The notes below the pieces were generated by a model. The model was not told the origin of the DNA. It made no database searches and saw only the letters and a list, made by a program, of their open reading frames with translations. The translations under genes were made by a program, and so were the position numbers. This document shows, piece by piece, positions 1-8,499 of a stretch of 64,000 bases of DNA. Numbering within the stretch: position 1 is the stretch's first letter; every line of letters begins with the position of its first letter. Origin of the DNA: Gnetum montanum (taxonomy: Eukaryota; Streptophyta; Gnetopsida; Gnetales; Gnetaceae); assembly GCA_015680685.1 (NCBI GenBank), contig MNCI01006577.1, positions 629,491 to 693,490 of the forward strand, in the 5' to 3' direction.

Positions 1-1179
1 TCCATCGTTGGATGAACTTTTGCACAAGCTCAAGTGGTGCTTGTTTCACCTGTATCAAAGTGTCTAGGGATGCTTCAGGCTTCAGGTTGTACTTAAACCT
101 GGTAATGAATTGGTGTAACAGATCCTCAAGAGAGGACATGGAGTTACATGGCAAGGCTCAGTACCAGTCTAAGGCTACGCTCGTTAAGGACATAGCAAAC
201 ACGCGCAAGATTGCGTGGGGCCAAGCTTGAACAATAGAGTTTCTAATCGAAATGTGACTATGTGAACATTCAGATCTCCCTTCCCGTTGTATTTGGTCAG
301 CTATGGAAGTGTGATTCCCTTGGGCAAAGCTAATGGTGGCATTGAAGAGCTAATTGGAACATCGTGGTAGAAGTCTAGTACTTTCACTTGTTCAGTGTTT
401 GCCGTTTTGAGGTGCTTTACCTCTTCAGCTAATGCTTGCATCATTTGTTTGGCTTCTGCCCACTCTTGAGTGGTAGGCAGATTAGTTGGTTGGGGAGGTT
501 GTTGGGTTTTCATTTGTTGCTGTGGAGTAATGTTCAGAGTTGTGGTTGTGGGGTGTGGCACGTTGAAGTGAGTGGGTTTTTGAACAAGGGGTATGGTTCC
601 TTGCCTAGCCACAAACTGTGAAGTGACACCCTGGATGTGCGGGGCTAATGTAGTGAAAGTGGCCCCATGCATTTGCGCGTACGGTATGTACTGGGTGGAG
701 ATGAGGGTGGGTAATCTCTGGGATACTGGTGCTTGTGTGATCATTGACACTGGGTGAGTGGCTGTCTGTCCCATGAGAGGATGGACTGATGGGTTCATGT
801 AGGCATGGGGACTGAGGGTGTGGTAAGAATCCTCAGGTTCAGATTGTGCCTAGAAGTCAACTACATCATGTTGGTTTTGGGGCTCCTCATTGGGTTGCTG
901 TGTGTTTTGGCCCCTTGCCAGAAGGAGCTGGGAGATGAGCCTATGATGAGGATCGGAAAGGGGGATGATGTCATATACAGAGGGTACGAATTCATGACCT
1001 CCCATGTATATGCGCTTGAAGTTTCATTTTGCCTCTTGTTCTATGTGGTCAATAGGAAGGTTGGCCTGAATCTTCACACAAATGTAGTTATATTGTTCTT
1101 GTGTGGGGACTATGAAGGTGCGTGCACTGGAGTTTTGGGATGATTCCATGGTGATGCGTGCTTGGGCAAGGTGATCCAT
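1..1179 (-). pseudogene. gag: Decayed gag of a Tat-like Ty3/gypsy element, cut by the window edge
   Basis: Reading the minus strand from an ATG at 1179, one frame runs to about position 250 with only a few stops (one TGA, one TAG near 820, one TAG near 310). The start region reads MDHLAQARITMESS. A Pro/Gln/Thr-rich stretch follows, then LPKGITLP and LTKYNGKGDL, which match the plus-strand copy at 3352-3591 (LPKGVFLP, LTKYNGETD). Further on, LLHQFITRFKYNLKPEAS and VQKFIQRW match the retrotransposon gag domain of that same copy. Gag is the structural capsid polyprotein of LTR retrotransposons. The C-terminal half lies outside the window. The stops fit Trp or Gln codons changed by a transition, so this is an old, inactive copy. 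The Tat-like label rests on the PBS at 1483-1501 and on the C-YH-GH-T-C motif in the paired copy. Confidence 0.75.
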
Positions 1180-1279
1180 GTTGGTGACAGTCAGTACTTA
1201 GACTAGCTTGATGTTTGGTGCAAATTGAGGTGAATTCGGCTTTGAAACGGATGTGTTTTGGGTGTTTTTGTTGAAAAAA

Positions 1280-1432
1280 CACTGTAGCAATACTGTAGCA
1301 GCGTAAACACTATAGCAGCGTAGACACTGTACAGCGTAAAGCACTGTAGCAGCATAAACACTATAGCAGCATAGACACTGTAGCAACGTAGACACTGTAG
1401 CAGTGTAAACACTGTACTAGTGTAAACACTGT
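1280..1432. repeat. 17-bp minisatellite in the leader of the left gag element
   Basis: About nine imperfect units resembling CACTGTAGCAGCGTAAA stand in tandem. They lie between the primer binding site (1483-1501) and the gag start (1179) of the minus-strand element, in its 5' untranslated leader. Looser copies of the same AGCGTAAACA core recur at 1690-1790 inside the presumed LTR. The open frames across this block are repeat artefacts. Confidence 0.85.
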
Positions 1433-1482
1433 GTTTGAACAGGTAACATGATTAGTGTTTCGATTAAATAAAAAACAAGTCA

Positions 1483-1501
1483 GGCCCTCCTTCTAGCGCC
1501 A
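1483..1501 (-). other. Primer binding site of the left element
   Basis: The minus strand reads TGGCGCTAGAAGGAGGGCC, which starts with the TGG that pairs with a tRNA CCA end. Six bases upstream the presumed LTR ends in TACA. A PBS of this shape is typical of plant Tat/Ogre-type Ty3/gypsy elements; the primer tRNA was not identified. It fixes the orientation of this element as minus and places its 5' LTR to the right of 1508. Confidence 0.75.
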
Positions 1502-1507
1502 ATTTTT

Positions 1508-2160
1508 TGTACCATTCGAAATCGTCAGTCTCCGGTTGGAAGGAAACAGAGACTTGGAGATATCTGGACCCGCACAGAAGACCCTACCTTCGCTTGAGGG
1601 CAAGCTGGAATTACCGAAGGTAGAGTACCTTGAGTGGTCCACACGCGGATCAGGCAAGGATTTCCCCAAACGTACACCAAGGTGCTATACACTGGGTTAT
1701 ATGTAAACAACGTAACAGGCGTAAAACAGAGCATAAACAGTGTAACTGATGCGAACGGAGCGTAAACATAAAAGAGTGTAAACAGTATACATGCAAAAAT
1801 TAATGCAAAACTGTAACAGATTTTAGGAAGAAAATGTAACAATGCTATTTCAAAATGAGAGTTACAATGCACCGGTCTAACGCAGTTGTGGCTTTGACAC
1901 AAGGCGGACGAATAGCCTCGGTGGATGCAGGGATGACTGTGGGCTGGTTCAAACTATAGGCACAGCTTAGAGGTTGTATTCTTAGCGTACAGGGTTGAAG
2001 TCCAGCGTACAAGGCTCTCTACTCTGGTCCTTAGTGTCTCCTTTTTTTTCTCTGGTTTGCTCAAAATTGCCAACCCCTGGTCTAGTGAAAAATTGTGGTT
2101 TTTATCAGGTTTTTGGGCATTGGATTCGGATCTGGAAGGGTATGAGTGGCCGTGGGTGAG
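1508..2160 (-). mobile_element. Presumed 5' LTR segment of the left element, far end unresolved
   Basis: The segment begins, on the plus strand, with TG at 1508-1509, the complement of a terminal CA six bases from the PBS. It holds no coding frame. The other LTR end was not found, because tandem repeats begin at about 2168 and no matching second LTR exists in the window. The right boundary given is only the start of that repeat block. Confidence 0.4.
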
Positions 2161-2167
2161 AGGATTT

Positions 2168-2450
2168 CGGGTCGGATGACATGGATGCCAGCATACAACA
2201 TGCTAGCATACATTGATGCCAACGTACATGGATGCCAGCGTAGATGGATGCCAGCGTACAGGATGCCAGCGTACAGCATGCTAGCGTACATGGATGCCAG
2301 CGTAGATGGATGCCAGTGTAGATGGATGCCAGAGTACATGGATGCCAACGTACATGGATGCCAGCATACAGGATGTCAGCGTATAGCATGCCAGCGTACA
2401 TGGATGCCAGCGTACAGCATGCCAGCGTATAGCATGCGAGTGTACACCAA
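2168..2450. repeat. 15-16-bp minisatellite (GATGCCAGCGTACATG type)
   Basis: About 18 tandem units of 15 or 16 bp vary around GATGCCAGCGTACATG, with GTAGATG and GTACAGC variants interleaved. The AGCGTA core is shared with the array at 1280-1432, though the unit differs. Open frames on both strands here are low-complexity translations of the repeat and were not called as genes. Confidence 0.9.
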
Positions 2451-2482
2451 AAATATACCCAGCGTATACACATGAAAATGCT

Positions 2483-2950
2483 TCATTTTAAGGTCAAAAC
2501 TTGATTTTCGGGTGCTTGAGAGCTCCTGGGGACCTTGGGGAAGGTCTTGGGGGTCCAGACACTTAGTTCTGGCATGTTTTGACTCATTTCTGGGGCTCAA
2601 AAGTTGCTCTACGCTGGCTACACCTTGGGCGTATATGTTGGGCGTACAGGAATGAAAGACCATCATTTGGAGCCCAAAATTTGATTTTCAAGTGCCTGAG
2701 AGCTGCTAGGGACCTTGGGGAAGGTACTGGGGGGGTCCAAACACTCAGTTCTAGCATGTTTTGACTCATTTCTGGGGCCCAAAAGTTTCTCTACGCTGGG
2801 CTGTACGTTGTGCATGTATAGGCCAGCGTACAGGATGCATACTTAGTGAAAACCAAGTATTTTGGGCTCAAGATTTGCCAGGTTTGATGCTAGATGTCAT
2901 TGTAGTCTTTTGTGGGTCCCAGGGAACCATTGCTTGCTCAGTTTGACTCC
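2483..2950. repeat. About 182-bp tandem repeat, two good copies and one degenerate
   Basis: The block that ends in GACTCATTTCTGGGG followed by CAAAAGT and CTCTACGCTGG occurs at about 2581 and again 182 bp later, with matching upstream parts (GGACCTTGGGGAAGGT). A third, much diverged copy is visible at about 2860-2950. It directly precedes the 5' truncated gag at 3049. Its origin (LTR, UTR or satellite) is not clear. Confidence 0.8.
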
Positions 2951-3048
2951 GTTTGAAGCTACCTGTGAGGTCCTCAAGCTTCAGTCATGCTAGGGAGCAT
3001 CATGACCTAGCTCGATTCTTGTTGGAGAAGTACTAAGCTCAAAATTTT

Positions 3049-4900
3049 TTGGTGTTTCAATGGGCAGTGATTGGTGCTCAACCGCATCAACTCCCTCACT
3101 ATAACATACCGCCTCACACAGTTTTACCAGCTAACATCTCTCAAGGACAACCACAACAACAACAGCAACCCCTTTCCTACAATGTGCCGCCCCTAGTACC
3201 ACCCACCACAAATATTCCGCAAACGCAACCGCCAACTACACAACTTTCTTCCTTCCAGCCCACTATCCAACAATCTAACCTGTATACTGTACAACATCCT
3301 CAACCTACTATCTCACCTAGTGCCCAAGACTAGGCTGATGCTAAAAAGCTAATGCAGGAGCTAACTGACGAGGTCAAACTTCTCAATACATCCACCAACG
3401 GAGAGCTCAAGGTAGTGGACTTCTATCACGATGACCCTATCAGCTCTTCGATTCCGCCTCTAACACTACCTAAGGGTGTTTTCTTACCCACGCTGACTAA
3501 GTACAATGGGGAGACAGACCCCAACGCTCACCTTATAACGTTTAGACTAGAATGTGTGCTACTTCAGGTGTGGCAACATGCCATTCTGTGAGTGTTCCCC
3601 ATGTCCCTTGCAGGGAGAGTGCTTGATTAGTATCGGGCCTTACCATGAAACTTAATATCTTCTCTGGAAGATTTGTTACACCAATTCGTTACCAGGTTCA
3701 AGTATAACTTGAAGCCTAAAGCAACACTAGACAGCCTCATACAGGTCAAACAGGCACCTCTTGAACCTGTCCAAAAATTCATCCAACAGTGGAGTGCTAC
3801 CCTCAATGAGCTCCACGAGCCGATCCCAGAGACGTATCTCCTCACCATCCTAAAAGGGGCTGTCAACAATTTTGTCAAATCCAAACTATATTATCTCAAT
3901 GCACGCACTCTGAGTCAAGTGTTTGTACAGATCAAGAACATAGAGGAGGTAGCTCAAAATAGCCACAATCCTGCATATTCAGCCTTTAAGAATCAACATA
4001 GTAAGAAAGATAAAGAAAAGGCTAAAAAACTATAGTGGAAGTAGTAGAAACACAACAAGCAAATGTGGGACAACAAAGAAAACCGCATGTTGCCCCTGCT
4101 AATTACACTAAACCCGCTCCTGCGACGGCACCCGAATCATCCACATCACAAAACCCTACACCAGGTCATACAAGAAACTTTGAAAGGAAGGACCCCTCTC
4201 AATATACGCCCTTGCCCATGAAACCATCGTAGTTATTCGACCAACTCTTGAAGGCCGGATTGATGAAACATAAATAGTTGTCCCCCGCAGCAATCCAAAG
4301 ACATGATCGGTTCTGTCAACTGGTTCAGAACCCAAACCTGGCAATGCCAGATGAGCCCCCGGTTCCAAAAAGCTTTAGAATGGATCATTTTTGTGATTAT
4401 CATCAATGTAATGGGCATGGCACTGGCTATTGTTTCATCTTGAAACAAGATATCCAACGGATGATCGACGAAGGCCAAATTACTTTCGATGAAGCCAACT
4501 CGGTCCAACCACAAAACCAGGCCATGGGCGTATATAAAGATCCTCTAAATACTAAAGAAGCACCATATGTAATTAACACCATCTACTTCGATAATGAACC
4601 AGAAACACCTAAGGTCAACACCGTCCTTTCTGATCATAAGCAGCAAAGGCCTAAGAGGCCATTTGTAGTGCACATTCCTCCAACTATACAAACACCTATG
4701 CCTCAACCATCATACTCCCCACAGAAACCTTATGTCATTCGAATACCCCTCGCTGTAGCAACTTCTATCACACCATGAAAATAATACCACGATGCAACAA
4801 AACAACATGAAGATCCCAATATGAAAAAACAATACCATACTCCTCAAGGGACATACTTCCATACAAATGACCACTAGAATAACCTTCAAAATGAGATATG
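3049..4900 (+). pseudogene. gag: Decayed gag of a Tat-like Ty3/gypsy element, 5' truncated
   Basis: A Gln/Pro-rich N-terminal part (3049-3333) is followed in the same frame by VVDFYHDDPISSS and LTKYNGETDPNAH (3352-3591). The gag capsid-like domain comes next (3673-4033: HQFVTRFKYNLKPKA, QVKQAPLEPVQKFIQQW, LTILKGAVNNFVKSKL). A frameshift near 4030 moves the reading to another frame, which carries FDQLLKAGLMKHK and then CDYHQCNGHGTGYCFILKQ at about 4390-4445. That is the C-YH-GH-T-C-LK signature of plant Ty3/gypsy gag. Stops at 3334, 3590 and around 4230-4277 show decay. The minus-strand gag's first ~130 codons are absent, so the copy is truncated at about 3049. Weak coding similarity may run on to about 4900. 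No PBS, LTR or pol was found for it. Confidence 0.75.
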
Positions 4901-6063
4901 TCCAAAGAGAAAACTAATTCCACGATTATAAAGTACTTCCCAAAATGATCCCAATGATAATAATTTTACTTAAATCGGACCTCTAGAAGCAAATTTATGC
5001 ATGTTTAAAAGTTGATTAATAAAAGAATATTTAAATAATATTTAATCATTACTAGAAAGGATTGGAAAGCCCAAAAATGCTCGTGCCCCAATAGGCCCCA
5101 CAAATAGCCTATTCCAATCATACGAGTCACATCAACACCACATATCATATTCTACAAGTCCACATCATACCATACATTCCATATATATTAAGAAATAATT
5201 CGTAACCAAAATTGTACAATTTTGAGAAATATGCAAAATAACATGCCTAAGCTTAGACTTTGAGCTATCCACCCCACATACCCCCATCATGTGATTATAT
5301 ACACCAATCCAACATAAAAATACAAGGAAAAGGTAAAGAAAACCCACCAATTAAAATTGTTGAGGTAGAAAGGCTAAAATAAGAAGAAAATCCTCAAAAA
5401 TCTAGTAGGAGTCCATTTCACTCCCAACAAGTTTTGCACCTACATAGAGATGACTACAACAATCCCAAATTCAGGTTCAAAGTAAGAAAAATCCATCCTA
5501 AAAGCTTAGAATTCAACAAAATGTGGATGAAAAGAAGATAGTAGAAAGAAAAATGAATGAAAATAGGCTCCTGTGCATTTCGGTAATGCAACTGGAAAAC
5601 GAAATAGAACCCAAACATAATTTTTGTAACAAGTGGTGGTGATGAGACAGTGAGAAGAAAAATAAACATTAAAAAAAACAAAACTATGCTCTTAAGCATA
5701 TGCATACATGTAACCTTTGTTTTTTCTTCTGTGGGTGCATGTCACGTGCTAACATTACTTTTACTTTTGATTTTTCCTAAACTTTATTTTATTGCATTTT
5801 TTTAAATATGTCATTTTCATAAGCTCGTATATTTTTCTCCTTTGCAACTAATATCGTAACCTTTAAACATGCGTAAAAGACACACTAGGACTCCAAATCA
5901 AAATTCGTTTGAACCTACAAGACCTTATCATACGCTCTACACATTCACATGCCAAAATCACACCTGAACATCATGCAACATAGTGTTATAATAAAAATGC
6001 CTACATACCAAAATCACACATAGAGCATAAAAATATACTGGATAGGTTCTCTTGTACCCTAAT
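4900..6063. other. AT-rich stretch without a recognised gene
   Basis: I see no conserved domain, splice-bounded exon, tRNA or LTR end here. Open frames are short and AT-driven. It ends at the LTR edge TGATGAGCGATGAGG at 6064. Confidence 0.6.
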
Positions 6064-6097
6064 TGATGAGCGATGAGGTACCCTGATGAAGCGGTTA

Positions 6098-6355
6098 CTC
6101 TAATTATTAGAGCAGTTATTATTGGAGCAGTTACTCTAATAATTAGAGCGATTATTATTGGAGTGATTACTCTAATTATTAGAGCAGATATTATTGAAGT
6201 AGTTACTCTAATAATTAGAGTAGTTATTATTAGAGTAGTTACTCTACTTATTAGAGTAGTTACTCTAATTATTAGAGCAGTTATTATTAGAGTGGTTTCT
6301 CTAATTATTAGAGTAGTTATTCTAATTATTAGAGCAGTTACTCTAATTATTAGAG
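6098..6355 (+). repeat. Palindromic U3 array of LTR A
   Basis: Nine copies of CTCTAATTATTAGAG or close variants (7-bp inverted arms around one base) are spaced 21-45 bp apart and joined by GTAGTTATTATT-like linkers. The array occupies the start of U3 upstream of the TATA-like site. Confidence 0.9.
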
Positions 6356-6955
6356 TAGTTGCTCCCAAGCCTATGAATATAGTGCCCAGATGCACAATTG
6401 GAGGGAAGTCTTTTAGGAGTCAAGTAGCGAAACTCTTATAGTCTGTTTGAAAGTTGAAGTATTTTTTAAGTGCCCGTAGTAGGAGGTCAAAGTGTGGATG
6501 AATCTTTATTCAAGCATTGTGTACCTAAGCATACCTTGTGTATAGCAATAAAGATGAGCTTTTTGATTCATCCTTGTAGCACTTGAGATTTTTTTTCTTA
6601 TGCATTTCTTTTATTTTATTTTCTTATGCATTTATTTTATTTTATGCACTTTACATTTCTATTATTAGCGCAGCAATTCATTTTGATCAATTAAGCAAAT
6701 CGTTAAAATACACTCAATACGATCACTTCGAGCATGTGTGTAACACTTGTTAACCCAGTAACAATTAGCGTTTGGTAATCCTAGTGGTGTTGCACTGGTT
6801 CAGGATGTATACGACAAGTGAGAACGGATACTGGTGTTACAATTAGTTAAAGCCTACTTAATCAATAGTTAAGTTAAATTAGTCACTTAGTTATCTCTCT
6901 CTTTCCCTATTAGTACAGGACATAAAAACATAAAAGATATAAAAATCATATGCCT

Positions 6956-6997
6956 CAAGCTTACTTAACCATACAATGTGACATACAGGTAAGCTTG
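6956..6997 (+). other. U5 stem-loop of LTR A
   Basis: The arms CAAGCTTAC and GTAAGCTTG pair perfectly over nine bases around a 24-base loop. The same hairpin position recurs in every other LTR copy of the superfamily with different but mostly complementary arms. Confidence 0.6.
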
Positions 6998-7449
6998 GGA
7001 AGACAACGATCAACCAACCCGCCCTTGTTCCACAGAGATGCATAGGCACTTAGTCTTTGGAATTCGACCGGATTGTGTGTGAAACGCTCATATTTGTATG
7101 GTTGAGAGTAGGGGTACCTTGCCGTTCATCATACCCCTATTTCCAACCATACATAGCACAAAACATTCATGTGCAATTCGATCGAATTCTGCAAACTTTA
7201 TCATTTCTAGTGCACTAGCCCTTTAATAAGTGAATCTAGCCTTAAGGTCAATTGTTGTCCTCCCAATTACACTTGTGATGTATGTTGGTATGGTTAAGTG
7301 TAACTGAGGCATTTTATTTTTATCATTTTATATTTTATATTTTGGTGCTCGAAATGTAGATAAAAGGAGTTTAATTAACTAATCTAAATTAACTAATCAA
7401 CTAGCATTTAACTAATCCTCACTAATGAGAGCGGTTACTCTAGCAGTTA

Positions 7450-7598
7450 TTCTAATTATTAGAGTAGTGACTCTAGCAGTTTATTCTAATTATTAGAGTA
7501 GCGACTCTAGTGATTTATTCTAATTATTAGAGAGGTTACTCTAGTAGTTTCTTTAGCAGTTATTTTAATTATTAGAGTGGTTATTCTAATTATTAGAG
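7450..7598 (+). repeat. Palindromic U3 array of LTR B
   Basis: Five TTCTAATTATTAGAG-type units alternate with CTCTAG-containing linkers. This is a shorter version of the LTR A array. Confidence 0.85.
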
Positions 7599-8186
7599 TA
7601 GTTGCTCCCAAGCCTATAAATACAGTGCCTAGGCGCATAAGTGGGAAGGAAGTCTTTTAGCAATCAAGTATGGAAACTCTTGTAGTCAAAGTATTTTCCA
7701 AGTGCCAATAGCAGGAGGTTGAAGTGTGGATGGATCTTTATTTGAGAATTGTATACCTAAGAACACCTTGTGTACAACAATAAAGACGAGCTCTTTGATT
7801 CATCCTTAGAACACTTGAGATTTGTTTTCTTGCACATTTATTTTATTTTATTTTCTTAAGCATTTATTTTATTTTATGAATTTTACATTTATGTTATTAG
7901 CACAATAATTCATTTTGATCAATTAAGAAAATCGTTAAATTACACAAGCATGACCACTTCGAGCATGGGTGTAATGCTTGGTAATCGAGTAACGATTAGC
8001 GTTTGGTAATCCTAGCAGTGTTGCATTGGTTCAAGATGTGTACTATAAGTGGGAACAAATGCTGATGTTAGGATTAGTTAGAACCTAGTTAATGAGTAGT
8101 TAAGTTAAATTAGTCACTTAATTACCTCTCTTCTTCCCTATTAGCGCAAGACATAAAAACATAAAAGCTATAAAAATCATATGCCT

Positions 8187-8228
8187 CAAGCTTACTTAAC
8201 CATACAATGTGACATACAGGTAAGCTTG
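8187..8228 (+). other. U5 stem-loop of LTR B
   Basis: The arms CAAGCTTAC and GTAAGCTTG form a perfect 9-bp stem, as in LTR A. Confidence 0.6.
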
Positions 8229-8362
8229 GGAAGATAATGATCAATCAACCTGTCCTTGTTCCACAAGGGCACATAAGCACTAAGTCCTTGGAATTCAACT
8301 GAAACGTGCATGAAACGCCCGTATTCATATGGTTAAGCGTAGGGGTACCTCACTACTCATCA

Positions 8363-8382
8363 TTGGCACCATTGCCAGGGAC
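8363..8382 (+). other. Primer binding site of element B
   Basis: TTGGCACCATTGCCAGGGAC follows the LTR end TCATCA directly. It resembles the Athila-type PBS (TGGCGCCGTTGCCGGGGA) with CpG sites decayed to TpG/CpA. This marks the element as plus-oriented and of the Athila/Tat group. Confidence 0.85.
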
Positions 8383-8499
8383 TTAGTTGTTTGTGTGCTA
8401 ATTAGAACATAGGAAATCATTCACATCATTGGAATAAACCCTTAGGGTTGATTGAGAAAATAATAAACAAGAATACATTGTGCACTAAACAAGACAAGT

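Larger units (their letters stand above)
6084..7131 (+). mobile_element. Solo LTR (A) with target duplication TACCC
   Basis: The unit runs from TGATGAAGCGG to TCATCA and is flanked on both sides by TACCC (6079-6083 and 7132-7136). Removing it and one TACCC restores a continuous reversed LTR. It carries a palindromic U3 array, a TATA-like CTATGAATATAG at about 6370, AATAAAGA at about 6550, and the R/U5 core shared by the superfamily. There is no PBS or coding region after it, so it is a solo LTR left by LTR-LTR recombination. It is about 108 bp longer than LTR B, mostly in the U3 array. Confidence 0.9.
6064..7422 (-). mobile_element. Old reversed LTR fragment (F), split by a solo LTR
   Basis: On the plus strand 6064-6083 reads TGATGAGCGATGAGGTACCC, the reversed LTR end of the local superfamily. 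Its continuation, CTATTTCCAACC..., resumes at 7137 after the solo LTR, including the reversed U5 block GGTTAAGTGTAACTGAGG. Together the two pieces give about 305 bp of U5/R sequence. The fragment stops where LTR B starts at 7423; the U3 part is missing. It is the host of the insertion at 6084-7131. Confidence 0.8.
7423..8362 (+). mobile_element. 5' LTR of element B
   Basis: It runs from TAATGAGAGCGG (aligned with TGATGAAGCGG of LTR A) to TCATCA, and a PBS follows directly. It has five copies of the ATTAGAG palindrome at 7450-7598, a TATA-like CCTATAAATACAG near 7613, AATAAAGA near 7780 and the common R/U5 core. LTR A is its closest relative in the window. The five bases on its left (CTCAC) do not match the right end of the following minus-strand unit, so no target duplication supports a simple insertion. 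Confidence 0.85.

Noticed and set aside
1203-1412. Repetitive Leu/Tyr/Cys frames
   Set aside because: Translations of the 17-bp minisatellite in an element leader.
2105-2475. Open frames of 88-122 codons rich in repeated Trp/His/Met on both strands
   Set aside because: They are translations of the 15-16-bp minisatellite.
6098-6355. CRISPR-like spacing of palindromic repeats
   Set aside because: Linkers are near-identical and repetitive, the context is a plant LTR, and there are no cas genes.
6073-6441. Ile/Val/Thr-rich frames on both strands looking like membrane proteins
   Set aside because: They arise from the CTCTAATTATTAGAG array in LTR U3.
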